Origin: an uncultured Clostridia bacterium
GTDB taxonomy: Bacteria > Bacillota > Clostridia > Oscillospirales > Acutalibacteraceae
DNA length: 64,000 nt
Direction of reading: 5' to 3'
Assembly: GCA_944412495.1 (NCBI GenBank)
Contig: CALYBL010000017.1
Location: 1 to 64,000, forward strand
Positions 1 through 10,499 of this stretch are shown here, one piece after another (position 1 is the stretch's first letter; each line of letters begins with the position of its first letter). The notes below the pieces were generated by a model, which had not been told where the DNA came from, did not search any database, and was given only the letters and a program-made list of their open reading frames with translations. A program made the position numbers and the translations under genes.

Positions 1-1500
1 GATTAAGCTGCCGGGAAGCGAATCCGATGTGCCGAAAAAGCGCCGGCGCGGCACATTTTCACATTTTTGCCCTTGCCGGGCGGCAGCCCGCCTGCGGTCT
101 CAAAAACAAAAAGCCCTCCGCGCCGCCATCATTTTCGGTGCGTGCAGCTTTAAGCGTGCTGATTTTTGTGCAGGCAAGGCATAAAACGCAGTTAATTCTT
201 TCAGATTAACGGGGCTTTTAACGCAGCATGTGCGTAAATCAGCCGCTTAAAACCATATTGTGTTCAGCTCCCGGCAGCTTAACCCTGATAAAGCCTTATA
301 AGCTTCAGCTTTCAAAAATAATCATGATCTTGCCGCGGTGTCGGAGTCAGTCCGTCACCGCGGTATATTTTTGCCGCCAATAGGAAGGATACCTCAGCTT
401 TACTGGGGAAGGCAGAAAAAGCTTTGGGCGTTTTTAATGGAAAATAGGTTTTTGTAAAGTAAAAGCAGAAGTCGGCAGCAAACCAAAGCTAATTGCGCAT
501 CCTGCCGCCGCCCGACTTAATCCGTTTGCAGGCAATCGGGCTATGATGCGTTGGCATGCTGAATGCCGCCTTGAGAAATTAGGGCGGAAGGATGTTGGTA
601 AGCTTCTGCAAGCTGTTGGCTTGCCACTGACTTTGACTGTCTGCTTTTCATGGCGCCGGCGACGGACGCAAGCTTTGCCGCGGCTTTACCGGTTTTGGCC
701 GGTGCGATAAAAGCAATCAGGCACGGATTGCAGGGAAGTGTGAGAGCCGCATAAAAATTTTGGCAAAGAGGCTTTGCGGTAATGGCAGACAGCACAGCCT
801 TTGGCGTTACGCTGTTTATAGGATATCGTCGTTAGGTGAAAAAATATCGCGGCGGGCTTTCTAAGAAAAGTAGTCCGGGCAGGTGACTTCGCAGTGCACG
901 ACGAGCCGGCAGCATATGCATCCGATATTGCTGCAGGCAGTGAACTGCACGGTGCTCTATATAAAAGCATGAGCGGCAGGCGGTCAATGTTTGTCCACGC
1001 ATGGCATTTCAGGGCCGCCGCGTAAGGCCGCTGATATCACGAAGAAGGGCTGTGACGGCTGCGTATGCCGATTAACGCTTATAAAGCTCAGACTTATGCG
1101 CAAAATAAATTAGGACGGCCGGCGAGCAGAAAAAGCGCAGCAGTCTGCCTTTGATGCATACACCCTCTTAGCGGGGCACGGCATGATCAATACCACGCAC
1201 CGGCACAGGACGGCGGCGTGCGAGCATTTGAAAATAATCCGCACCCGCGCAGCGGCAGGCTTGCACCTTGCCTGCTCTTTTCCTGTTTGTCCGAACAAGG
1301 GGTGAATATACCGAAACGATAGACCTCATATCAAGGCCATAAGCAAGTCCGTGAAAACAATGAATCAATCTGGCTGAATGCGTGCACCTCAAAAAAGCGA
1401 AACGGCCGGGAACATAGAATATTGCGTTATAATAACAAAGGCGGGGCAAAAGATAAGCTATAAAAATTTCAGCATTAACAATATATTTACAAATGGACTA
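1..1500. other. gene-poor spacer, no credible CDS
   Basis: This 1.5 kb stretch upstream of the heat-shock operon holds only short open frames on both strands (60-94 codons). They lack ribosome binding sites, have unnatural compositions (Cys/Arg/Ala-rich) and overlap one another, so I call none of them genes. No tRNA, rRNA, tmRNA, SRP or RNase P signature is visible. The only clear structure is the hairpin at 333-363. The base composition resembles the other host spacers in this window, so it does not look like a recent insertion. It may hold small RNAs that cannot be recognised by eye. Confidence 0.6.
333..370 (+). terminator. terminator-like hairpin
   Basis: CCGCGGTG at 333-340 pairs with CACCGCGG at 356-363. 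An inner CGGA/TCCG stem lies inside the loop, and TATATTTTT follows. This has the shape of an intrinsic terminator on the plus strand for a gene to the left of the window. The T tract is short and interrupted. Confidence 0.45.
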
Positions 1501-1529
1501 TTGACTATATTGCCGAAAGGTGGTAAATT
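1501..1529 (+). promoter_or_regulatory. sigma-A promoter of hrcA operon
   Basis: TTGACT at 1501-1506 and TAAATT at 1524-1529 are separated by 17 bp. The CIRCE operator begins 8 bp downstream, so it lies over the expected start of transcription, as is usual for HrcA-repressed operons. Confidence 0.7.
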
Positions 1530-1536
1530 ATACTTG

Positions 1537-1563
1537 TTAGCACTCGTGGTATGTGAGTGCTAA
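1537..1563 (+). promoter_or_regulatory. CIRCE operator (HrcA binding site)
   Basis: TTAGCACTC, 9 bp, then GAGTGCTAA: a perfect match to the CIRCE consensus inverted repeat. The HrcA repressor encoded just downstream binds this element and is released on heat shock, so the operon is autoregulated. No second CIRCE is visible before dnaK or dnaJ. Confidence 0.97.
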
Positions 1564-1596
1564 ATGTATAAGCTTATATTTTAAACGGAGGATATC

Positions 1597-2628
1597 ATGA
1601 AACCCACAGAAAGGCAATTGCAGATACTTATGGCAATTGTTAAGGAGTATATAAACACAGGCGTACCCGTAGGCTCAAAGGCGCTGAGCGAGGCACTACC
1701 GTTTTCCGTTTCGTCGGCCACCATACGCAATGAGATGGGCGAGCTTATCGGGATGGGATATCTTGTACAGCCGCACACGTCGGCAGGACGTGTGCCGTCG
1801 GTCAAGGGCTTCAGGCTGTATGTCAACGGCCTTGCCGGAGCGGAGAAGCTTAACAGCAGGGACAAACGCATGATAGACAGCATGCTCCCGCAGTCGGACG
1901 ACCCCGACAGGCTGCTGGAAAGCGCAGGACAGGCGCTCGCGGCCATTACCAACTATGCTGCGCTTATGACGACACCGTCGGACAAGAGCGCTGTTGTCAG
2001 CCATGTGGACACTGTGCCGCTCGGCGGCAGGACGGGACTTGTGATACTGCTTACCTCCGCGGGCGCTGTGCGCAACAAGGTCTACCGGCTCAGCTGCGAT
2101 ATTACTCCCGAGCTGCAGCAGGCCTTTATGAACATAGTGAAGGAATTCTTTTTAGGACGCAGAATAGAGGATATAAGTGTGTCCTATGTGCAGACCGTTT
2201 CGGCGACGCTACCGCTTGACGTAATGATGGTGGTGCCGATGCTTACGGCGCTTGCGCAGGCTGCTGCGGAGGCGGGAAAATCGCACGTTAAAATGAACGG
2301 CGGCGACCACCTGCTGTACGAGTTTGACGGCGAGCGGGCGCGCTCGATATTTGAGTTTTTGAGAAGTGAGCAGGATATGCTATCGCTGCTCGGGAACGCG
2401 GGCGACGAGGTCGGCGTCATATTCGGCGACGAGACCGGCCGCAACGAGCTGAAAACATCAAGCGTGGTTGTCAGGAAGTACAGCTTCGGCAAGGCGTCGG
2501 CCGGCAGTCTCGGCATAATAGGCCCGCTGAGGATGGATTACGAAAGAATTATTCCAAAAATAGATTATTTTACTAAAATATTTGAAAGCAGGATAAAGGA
2601 AGTATTCAGCAAATATTTTGAAGATTAG
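1597..2628 (+). CDS. hrcA: heat-inducible transcription repressor HrcA
   Basis: Represses the hrcA-grpE-dnaK-dnaJ operon by binding CIRCE; in known systems its folding depends on GroEL, which couples repression to the chaperone load. The 343 residues match the family length. The N-terminal winged helix covers about residues 1-75 (starting KPTERQLQILMAIVKEYINT), followed by the GAF-like dimerisation region and the usual C-terminal end. The ATG at 1597 follows an AACGGAGGA ribosome site. It is the first gene of the operon, 33 bp after the CIRCE half-site, with grpE starting 42 bp downstream. Assignment is secure from sequence, operator and order. Confidence 0.97.
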   Translation: MKPTERQLQILMAIVKEYINTGVPVGSKALSEALPFSVSSATIRNEMGELIGMGYLVQPHTSAGRVPSVKGFRLYVNGLAGAEKLNSRDKRMIDSMLPQSDDPDRLLESAGQALAAITNYAALMTTPSDKSAVVSHVDTVPLGGRTGLVILLTSAGAVRNKVYRLSCDITPELQQAFMNIVKEFFLGRRIEDISVSYVQTVSATLPLDVMMVVPMLTALAQAAAEAGKSHVKMNGGDHLLYEFDGERARSIFEFLRSEQDMLSLLGNAGDEVGVIFGDETGRNELKTSSVVVRKYSFGKASAGSLGIIGPLRMDYERIIPKIDYFTKIFESRIKEVFSKYFED

Positions 2629-2670
2629 CGCGCTGGGCGTGCAAAATAATTACAGAAGGGTAGTGTAAAC

Positions 2671-3243
2671 TTGGCTGACAGCAAAAAGGTAAGCAAGGAG
2701 CAGGATAAGAAAAAAGAGAAGGCTCCGGCCGGCACGGCTGCGGAAAAAGCGGCTGAAAATGAGACGGCCTGTGAAGCTGCGTGCGACTGCGGCAGCTCCT
2801 CCGACGATGAAGCGGCAAAGCTGCAAAGGGATCTGGACGAGGCAAAGGATATGCTGCTGCGCACGGCGGCGGAATTTGATAACTATAAAAAGCGAAGCGA
2901 GCGTGAAAAGCTTCAGGTCAGCGCGTTTGTCAAGGCGCAGACGGTAAAGGCGCTGCTGCCGTCGGTGGATAATCTGCTGAGGGCTGCCGACGCCGACGCA
3001 TCGTCGCCGGACTACGCAAAGGGGATAGAGATGACGATACGGCAGCTGATGGAAGCGCTTGACAAGCTCGGGCTTAAGGAGATTAATCCCGAAAACGAGC
3101 CGTTTGACCCGGCACTGCACGAGGCGGTCATGCACGAGGAAGACCCGGAGGTGCCGGAGAATACGGTCGTGCAGGTGCTGCAAAAGGGCTATATGATGGA
3201 CGACACGGTAATACGTCCGGCCATGGTAAAGGTCGCGAATTAA
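2671..3243 (+). CDS. grpE: nucleotide exchange factor GrpE
   Basis: Co-chaperone that releases ADP from DnaK in the cytoplasm. The 190 residues have the expected layout: a Lys/Glu/Ala-rich variable N-terminus (residues 1-50), a long coiled coil (about 50-105) containing the FDNYKKRSEREK motif, and the C-terminal beta domain ending with DDTVIRPAMVKVAN, close to the family signature. The start is TTG at 2671, after a GAAGGG ribosome site; no in-frame ATG precedes the conserved part. It lies between hrcA and dnaK in the standard clostridial order. Confidence 0.95.
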   Translation: MADSKKVSKEQDKKKEKAPAGTAAEKAAENETACEAACDCGSSSDDEAAKLQRDLDEAKDMLLRTAAEFDNYKKRSEREKLQVSAFVKAQTVKALLPSVDNLLRAADADASSPDYAKGIEMTIRQLMEALDKLGLKEINPENEPFDPALHEAVMHEEDPEVPENTVVQVLQKGYMMDDTVIRPAMVKVAN

Positions 3244-3333
3244 AAAACAGAGGTGCACTTTGGTGTACGGAGGCACTTGACATTGACCAGAGCGTCCGGA
3301 ACATTGATGCAGCAGCCGTGCTGCACAGACTAA

Positions 3334-5259
<1,926 letters not shown>

Positions 5260-5697
5260 TCGGCCAGCTCAGCGATAGGTACGCAGCTTAAGCTTTCTTC
5301 CTTGCCGGCTGATGCATTGGCATGCAGCATGTGTTAGATGCACATGCCGTGCTAATATCAGTGTGACGGTAAAAGCGTACCGTGTTTCGGCTTGAATATC
5401 GGTAGCATAATACACTTGGCACAGCCCGCGCAGGGCACGTCCGCGCGGCGTGCGGCGCATACTCCGACACTCCGACAGACCGCGGAAAAGGCACAGACAC
5501 TTGCGTGATATGAAACACGGACTCAGGTGTGATATTACGGCGATAAACACAGCTGCCGCCTGTGCATAGTAGTACAAAGGAAACGGCGGCATGAGCTTAA
5601 GCGTACTATAATATATTCAAATATTGCGCTTGGGCGGGGGATTTACCCGCCCAAGCAAGCTATAATTACATATAAATTTTAGGGGTGCAGACCGTTA
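5260..5697 (+). other. dnaK-dnaJ spacer with strong hairpin
   Basis: 438 bp with no credible gene. A perfect 11-bp stem, GCTTGGGCGGG at 5628-5638 and CCCGCCCAAGC at 5646-5656 with a 7-nt loop, stands about 40 bp before dnaJ. It lacks the T run of an intrinsic terminator. It could attenuate read-through from dnaK, protect the 3' end of a processed dnaK message, or be a protein-binding palindrome. Confidence 0.55.
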
Positions 5698-6849
5698 ATG
5701 GCTGAAAAAAGAGACTATTATGATGTGCTGGGGGTCGACAGGTCCGCCAGCGAGGATGAAATAAAAAAGGCATACCGCAAGGCCGCGAAGAAATATCATC
5801 CTGACTTAAACCCCGGCGATAAGGAAGCCGAGGCCAAGTTTAAAGAGGTAAACGAAGCGTATGAGGTGCTGTCCGACAGCTCCAAGCGCGCAAAATACGA
5901 CCAGTTCGGTCACGCCGGTGTTGACCCGAGCTACGGCGCGTCGGGCGGCGGCAGCTATGGTTACGGAAATGTGGATTTCGGCGACCTCGGCGATATATTA
6001 AACAGCTTTTTCGGCGGCGGCTTTGGCGGCGGCGGACGCACCGCGAATCCGAATGCCCCGAGGCGCGGCGGCGACATTTCCGCGTCGGTCACGATATCGT
6101 TTGAAGAGGCGGCTAAGGGCTGTGTAAAGACGGTGAACGTCACACGGGTGGAAAACTGCGATGTCTGCGGCGGAAGCGGTGCGGAGCCGGGAACCTCAAG
6201 CCGTACCTGCCCCGACTGTAAGGGCAGCGGTTACGTGCGCGTCAGCCAGCGCACCCCATTCGGCATGATGCAGACGCAGAGAGTGTGCGACAAGTGCCAC
6301 GGCGCAGGCAAGGTTATAGACAGCCCGTGCCACGCATGCAGCGGCAGCGGCAGAGTGCGTGTAAGGCGCACGACTGAGGTGAATATTCCCGCCGGCATCG
6401 ACGATTCGCAGATACTTTCGGTGCGCTCCGGCGGCGACGCGGGAGTAAACGGGGGAGCCTCCGGCGACTTGCATGTGCATGTGAATGTGCGCCCGCATCC
6501 GATATTTGAGAGGTCGGGCTACGATGTTTACTGCGATGTACCGATAACCTTTGTCCAGGCGGCACTGGGCGCGGACATAGTCGTGCCTACGCTTGACGGC
6601 AACGTTAAGTTCCATGTCAACGAGGGCACGCAGCCGGGAGACAAGGTGCGCCTGAAGGGCAAGGGGATAAAGCGGCTCAACAGTGCCGGCCGCGGCGACC
6701 AATATGTGACAATGGTGATAGAGGTGCCAAAAAATCTCGACTCCAAGAGCGTTGAGCTGCTAAAGCAGTTTGACGCACACACGACTGACAAAAATTACGG
6801 AAAGCGCAAGGGCTTTTTTGAAAAGGTTAAGGAGCTTTTTGAGGACTGA
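5698..6849 (+). CDS. dnaJ: chaperone DnaJ (Hsp40)
   Basis: Type I J-protein that delivers substrates to DnaK and stimulates its ATPase. The 383 residues show, in order, a J domain (about 5-70) with the essential HPD in [10 protein letters not shown], a Gly/Phe-rich linker (about 76-118), four zinc-binding repeats ([32 protein letters not shown]) and the C-terminal substrate-binding domain. The ATG at 5698 follows AGGGGTG. It is the last gene of the heat-shock cluster but 438 bp from dnaK, so transcription may be only partly linked. Confidence 0.97.
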   Translation: MAEKRDYYDVLGVDRSASEDEIKKAYRKAAKKYHPDLNPGDKEAEAKFKEVNEAYEVLSDSSKRAKYDQFGHAGVDPSYGASGGGSYGYGNVDFGDLGDILNSFFGGGFGGGGRTANPNAPRRGGDISASVTISFEEAAKGCVKTVNVTRVENCDVCGGSGAEPGTSSRTCPDCKGSGYVRVSQRTPFGMMQTQRVCDKCHGAGKVIDSPCHACSGSGRVRVRRTTEVNIPAGIDDSQILSVRSGGDAGVNGGASGDLHVHVNVRPHPIFERSGYDVYCDVPITFVQAALGADIVVPTLDGNVKFHVNEGTQPGDKVRLKGKGIKRLNSAGRGDQYVTMVIEVPKNLDSKSVELLKQFDAHTTDKNYGKRKGFFEKVKELFED

Positions 6850-6884
6850 TAACATTATTTGCTTTTGCGTTTGAATAAATAATT

Positions 6885-6928
6885 AAAGGGCAGACAGGTT
6901 ATGAGAATATTTTACCTGTCTGCTCTTT
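6885..6928 (+). terminator. hairpin terminator after dnaJ
   Basis: AAAGGGCAGACAGGT at 6885-6899 pairs with ACCTGTCTGCTCTTT at 6914-6928 through 15 positions (one G-U). It sits 35 bp after the dnaJ stop. The downstream tract (GATTTAATAATTTG) is AT-rich but not a pure T run. Confidence 0.6.
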
Positions 6929-7021
6929 GATTTAATAATTTGCATGAATTTTGATATTGAAAAAGCAATTTTTTTGATGTAATATATAATTAAATTTGAG
7001 CTTTTTGTCGGAGATGGGCGT

Positions 7022-7372
7022 ATGAAAGGCGTTTTTTATAAGCTGTATATTTTAATGCTGCTTGTATATCATTTGGTGTATAGCTGTGGTTTAATTTTCT
7101 TTGATAACAGCAAAATATTTAATATTGTTTGTCTTATTATATTATTATCAACGGCGGTATTGCTTATTATGTCCATGATAAAAAAAGAACGTATTCGAAA
7201 CGGCAGACTGCAGATAGCCTCATACATATTTTTCGCGGTATACGGCGCCGCAATGGTAACTGTACTGATTGCAGAAATTAGATACATGTTCATGTATGCC
7301 ATTATATTTATATCCATTATAGCTTCAATAATATTGTGGTCAATAGGCTTTAAGGCAGAACGGCAGGAATAA
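7022..7372 (+). CDS. small integral membrane protein, unknown function
   Basis: 116 residues, almost all hydrophobic, with about four predicted membrane segments: LYILMLLVYHLVYSCGLIFF near residues 8-27, a second around 35-54, a third around 67-88 and a fourth around 92-110. A short charged loop (KKERIRNGR) separates the second and third. The ATG at 7022 follows GGAGATG. It is monocistronic between two terminator-like structures and is AT-richer than its neighbours. A perfect TATAAT lies at 6985-6990 but without a good -35. I do not recognise the family. Confidence 0.7.
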   Translation: MKGVFYKLYILMLLVYHLVYSCGLIFFDNSKIFNIVCLIILLSTAVLLIMSMIKKERIRNGRLQIASYIFFAVYGAAMVTVLIAEIRYMFMYAIIFISIIASIILWSIGFKAERQE

Positions 7373-7404
7373 CGTGATTGTACGTGCCATAATTAAAATA
7401 TAAT

Positions 7405-7527
7405 CTGAAAAACATCCCCCGGATAATTGGGCGGTGAAATAAGAGACTTTTTACTGGGGACGGCCGTACGGCCGTCCCTCTGTTTGTTTTCTTAAAACTG
7501 CGCGCTGAAAACCGGGGGATGTTTCAG
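7405..7527. repeat. nested inverted repeat between convergent genes
   Basis: An outer inverted repeat (CTGAAAAACATCCCCCGG at 7405-7422; CCGGGGGATGTTTCAG at 7512-7527) encloses a perfect 22-bp palindrome at 7457-7478 centred on GGCCGTACGGCC. The structure fills the gap between the convergent genes 7022-7372 and 7530-8366. It can act as a two-way terminator: T-rich sequence follows the inner palindrome on the plus strand (TGTTTGTTTTCTT), and TGTTTTTCAG follows the outer arm on the minus strand. Confidence 0.7.
7456..7492 (+). terminator. intrinsic terminator of the small membrane protein gene
   Basis: The 22-bp palindrome at 7457-7478 (arms GGGACGGCCGT and ACGGCCGTCCC) is followed by CTGTTTGTTTTCTT. 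It lies 84 bp after the stop of the 7022-7372 gene. Confidence 0.7.
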
Positions 7528-7529
7528 CA

Positions 7530-8366
7530 CTAATTTTTATTTGATTTTTCAAACGCTTCGCATATGACGTAATACACCGGTATCATCAAAAACAATATCC
7601 AGTATGGATGCCACAGACCCTTCCACAATCCCAGCAGAAGATATATTGCTACTATCAGCACTGGAAATGCAAAGATGCTGGGCCTGCGTTTGGCTATGGC
7701 GTCGATAAGTGAGTAGTAGAGAGGTATGGTAAGGAACACTATCCAGCTGATTGACCAGCCGCCGCAAAAGCCCCATATTAAAAATGCAATGGTTACAATT
7801 ATAGGATATGGCAGCATATACCATAAGCTTTTTCGCTTACTCTTATTATTTGCAGTGCCTTTGGGCAGTTCGTCATGCACGGCCTTTTCATATGGCTCAT
7901 TGTCTGTGCCGTCGTTCTCATCGTCTGCCGGCATACGCACAGTTGTGCCATCTGCGGGGATATCCGCAATGCCCGATTTTGACTCTTCGCTCGTAATGCT
8001 CACCATCGGAATTCCGCCGGCTTTTGTGCTTGCGCGAAAGTCTTCGCTCTTGGCGCCGCCGCTTTCCGACGAGAACTCTTTTCTGTCCTCACCACGTTCT
8101 GCTGCAGGCAGTGATTGTTCGGCAGACGCTTCTTGCTTCTCGATTTTATTATACTCCGAATTTTCCGCACCCGTTAGCAGCTCGTCGAGCGTTACTCCGT
8201 AAAGCCTTGCAAGCAGAATAAGATTGTCGGTATCCGGGGAAGCCTCAGCGCGCTCCCATTTGGAGACCGCCTGACGCGATACGCCTATCTTTTGAGCAAG
8301 CTCCTCCTGGGACAAATTGTTTTTCTTGCGGTATTTAAGAAGTCTGTTGGCGGTTTCTATATTCAT
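7530..8366 (-). CDS. XRE-family HTH regulator with C-terminal membrane domain
   Basis: 278 residues. Residues 1-66 form a Cro/CI-type helix-turn-helix, with recognition region LSQEELAQKIGVSRQAVSKW followed by the usual TLDELL end. Residues 67-180 are a low-complexity acidic linker rich in Ser, Glu and Asp. Residues 181-270 hold about four membrane segments (YPIIVTIAFLIWGFCGGW, ISWIVFLTIPLYYSLI, IFAFPVLIVAIYLLLGL, YWILFLMIPVYYVICEA). Such one-component regulators are thought to sense membrane or envelope conditions; targets are unknown here. The ATG at 8366 follows GAGGGTGAG. It runs convergent to the small membrane protein gene and divergent from the ArsC-like gene, so its target could be either promoter. 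Confidence 0.9.
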   Translation of the reverse strand: MNIETANRLLKYRKKNNLSQEELAQKIGVSRQAVSKWERAEASPDTDNLILLARLYGVTLDELLTGAENSEYNKIEKQEASAEQSLPAAERGEDRKEFSSESGGAKSEDFRASTKAGGIPMVSITSEESKSGIADIPADGTTVRMPADDENDGTDNEPYEKAVHDELPKGTANNKSKRKSLWYMLPYPIIVTIAFLIWGFCGGWSISWIVFLTIPLYYSLIDAIAKRRPSIFAFPVLIVAIYLLLGLWKGLWHPYWILFLMIPVYYVICEAFEKSNKN

Positions 8367-8542
8367 AACAGCTCACCCTCAAAAGCAATTTTATATCATT
8401 ATTTTATCAGCATACGGCGCCCGGTACAACATATTTCAGTTGGCATTTCAGCAACCGCAGGTTGCACCGAAGCGTAAGGTCCGGTTGCGCGGACGCGTCA
8501 GCGGGAAATTTGCAGCTTCGGCTTTTCAGACGGGAATATATA

Positions 8543-8551
8543 TGTTATACT
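8543..8551 (+). promoter_or_regulatory. extended -10 promoter before the ArsC/Spx-like gene
   Basis: TGT followed by TATACT at 8546-8551 gives an extended -10 element 43 bp before the start codon. No good -35 is seen at the right distance. Confidence 0.4.
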
Positions 8552-8594
8552 TAACTGAAAGAGTCAAATTTATTTTTATAAAGGAGCTTTATTT

Positions 8595-8951
8595 ATGTCA
8601 GTCCTTTTTATATGCTATCCGAAATGCACTACCTGCAAAAAAGCGCAGGCGTGGCTTGACGAGCACCAAATCTCGTATGATCTTCGCAACATCAAGGAGC
8701 AGAACCCGACGGAGGACGAGCTTGCCGGCTGGGTAAAGGAAAGCGGACTTCCGATAAAAAGATTTTTTAATACCAGCGGGCTGCTTTATAAGGAGCTAAA
8801 GCTCAGGGAAAGGCTGCCCGGCATGACGGAGGAGGAGCAGTTAAAGCTGCTTGCTACCGACGGCATGCTCGTAAAACGCCCGATAGCCGTAAGCGGCGGC
8901 AGGGTGCTGGTCGGCTTCAAGGCCGCCGATTGGGAGTCGGCACTGCTTTGA
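8595..8951 (+). CDS. ArsC/Spx-family thioredoxin-fold protein
   Basis: 118 residues with the thioredoxin-like fold of the ArsC/Spx/YffB superfamily. The N-terminal beta strand is followed by CTTC (FICYPKCTTCKKAQAWLDE), and the family proline-containing LVKRPIAV segment is at residues 94-101. Members are either glutaredoxin-linked arsenate reductases or, as in Spx and MgsR, RNA polymerase-binding redox regulators with a CxxC switch. This one has the CxxC, but no arsenic-resistance gene is nearby, so arsenate reduction is not supported by context. The ATG at 8595 follows AAAGGAGC. Confidence 0.88.
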   Translation: MSVLFICYPKCTTCKKAQAWLDEHQISYDLRNIKEQNPTEDELAGWVKESGLPIKRFFNTSGLLYKELKLRERLPGMTEEEQLKLLATDGMLVKRPIAVSGGRVLVGFKAADWESALL

Positions 8952-9084
8952 GGAGGCGAAAATGCCGGAAAGCCGCTGAGTGAAGCTATCAGCTTGGCAC
9001 TTGTTATACTTCGGAGCTCGCCGCTCCGATGCGCCCAAGACAGAGACTTAATAAAAATATAATTTATAGAAAGAGGGAATAATC

Positions 9085-9429
9085 ATGCCGTTCATTCACA
9101 CTATGTCCAGCACGGCAATATCACCGGAGCAGGAAAAGGCCATAAAATCCCGCATGGGCAAGGCAATATCAATAATACCCGGCAAGAGCGAAAACTGGCT
9201 CATGCTCGATTTTGAGGACAGCTGCCGCTTGTATTTTAAGGGAAGCAATGAGCTGCCGTCGGCATTTATTGAGGTGAAGCTTTTCGGCAAAGCGAGCGCG
9301 GACGCGTATGAAAGGCTTACGGCAGAGCTGACGGAGATAGTGTCGTCGGAGCTTGGCATCCCCTCAGACAGAATTTATGTTAAATATGAAGAGGTAAGCT
9401 ACTGGGGCTTTAACGGCAGAAATTTTTGA
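9085..9429 (+). CDS. MIF-like tautomerase (phenylpyruvate tautomerase family)
   Basis: 114 residues, the length of macrophage migration inhibitory factor proteins. After removal of Met the protein begins with Pro (MPFIHTMSS), the catalytic base of the tautomerase superfamily. The C-terminal part has the MIF-like pattern LGIPSDRIYVKYEEVSYWGF, with the tryptophan-containing segment near the end. Bacterial members tautomerise phenylpyruvate-type substrates in vitro; their physiological role is mostly unknown. The ATG at 9085 follows GAGGGA. It may be transcribed with the ArsC-like gene 133 bp upstream. Confidence 0.85.
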   Translation: MPFIHTMSSTAISPEQEKAIKSRMGKAISIIPGKSENWLMLDFEDSCRLYFKGSNELPSAFIEVKLFGKASADAYERLTAELTEIVSSELGIPSDRIYVKYEEVSYWGFNGRNF

Positions 9430-9673
9430 TAGATTATTTGAAGTACGCTGTGAATCCATTACGCTTCTGCTTTGGTTTGATTGCATGGGGAACGGCGTTT
9501 CTGCAAAGAGCAATATCACGGGCGGACAGTGTAAAAATACACGCCTGCATGTGTTTGCGAGCAAGGACAAAAGCGACATATTAAAGAGGTCTTTGACCAT
9601 GGAGTCAATGGAATGCTCTTCATTTCCGCGCGGCGGTGATATGCATAGAGAGCAGACGATTGTGGCAGTCAGT
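9430..9673. other. spacer before the metal ABC transporter
   Basis: No convincing gene. A 65-codon frame at 9485-9682 has no ribosome site and a mixed, unstructured composition. The spacer ends in the promoter at 9674-9702. Confidence 0.5.
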
Positions 9674-9702
9674 TTGCCGTGACTTCAAATACGTGCTATA
9701 AT
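9674..9702 (+). promoter_or_regulatory. promoter of the znuCB-like operon
   Basis: TTGCCG at 9674-9679, 17 bp, then TATAAT at 9697-9702, preceded by TG at 9694-9695 (extended -10). The start codon of the ATPase gene is 45 bp downstream. No obvious palindromic Zur or Fur box was found. Confidence 0.65.
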
Positions 9703-9746
9703 TATTGTTTAAGGAAGAGTATATATTTTAAGCAATTGGAGGAAAA

Positions 9747-10499
9747 ATGCAGATTCACAAATGCGGGCTTGATATTATAAGGCTCGAAAACGTAGGCGTG
9801 TCGCGCTTTGGCCATGACATAATAAAGGACGTAAATCTCACGCTTAAATGCGGAGGGATAACGGCTGTTATCGGCGTAAACGGCGCGGGCAAGACCACTC
9901 TTATACGAACGCTGCTCGGCGACATTAAGTACAAGGGCAAAATAAGCTTTACCGACCATAACGGCAGGCCGTCAAGGGATATAAAAATCGGATATGTTCC
10001 GCAGCAGCTTTCCTTCGACAAATCGACCCCGACAAGCGTTTTAGACCTGCTTTGTGCGGTAAAATCCAAATATCCGGCATTTTTGGGCCACAGGCGCAGA
10101 GACAAAACGGCGGCTATGGATCTGCTTAACGCATCTGGCTGCGCCGAGCTTGCCGGGCGGAGGATAGGGGAGCTGTCCGGCGGCGAGCTTCAGCGCATCA
10201 TGCTTGCCATGGCGCTTGACCCGGTGCCGGATCTGCTGATACTGGACGAGCCGGTCTCAAGTCTTGACATCAACGCTGTACAGGAGTTTTATACGCGCGT
10301 ATTCGACCTGAGACAGTCCTATCACATGGCAATAATAATTGTCACGCACGACTTTAAGCTGGTATCGGATTATGCCGACAACGTCGTAATGATTGACGGC
10401 GGCAGGGCAGTTATAGGCAGTCCCGAGGATATACTTATGTCGGCGGACTTTAAGCGTGTGTTCGGCGCCGCTTATTTTACGGGAGGTGCCGCGCATTGA
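9747..10499 (+). CDS. znuC: metal ABC transporter ATP-binding protein (ZnuC-like)
   Basis: Cytoplasmic ATPase of a cluster A-I importer for Zn2+ or Mn2+. The 250 residues contain the Walker A motif GVNGAGKTT (near residue 45), the Q-loop region YVPQQLSFD, the signature LSGGELQR, the Walker B LLILDEP and the switch His in IIVTHDF. The ATG at 9747 follows TGGAGGAAA. The stop overlaps the TTG start of the permease gene by four bases. Zn versus Mn cannot be decided from the ATPase; no solute-binding protein or metalloregulator gene lies nearby. Confidence 0.88.
   Translation: MQIHKCGLDIIRLENVGVSRFGHDIIKDVNLTLKCGGITAVIGVNGAGKTTLIRTLLGDIKYKGKISFTDHNGRPSRDIKIGYVPQQLSFDKSTPTSVLDLLCAVKSKYPAFLGHRRRDKTAAMDLLNASGCAELAGRRIGELSGGELQRIMLAMALDPVPDLLILDEPVSSLDINAVQEFYTRVFDLRQSYHMAIIIVTHDFKLVSDYADNVVMIDGGRAVIGSPEDILMSADFKRVFGAAYFTGGAAH

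Noticed and set aside
541..1449. Several minus-strand open frames of 62-94 codons
   Set aside because: They overlap each other in different frames, lack ribosome sites and have compositions unlike proteins.
8595..8951. Arsenate reductase (arsC) as a firm name
   Set aside because: Only the superfamily is supported; no ars operon and the fold is shared with Spx-type regulators.
9485..9682. 65-codon frame before znuC
   Set aside because: No ribosome site, overlaps the promoter, no protein-like pattern.
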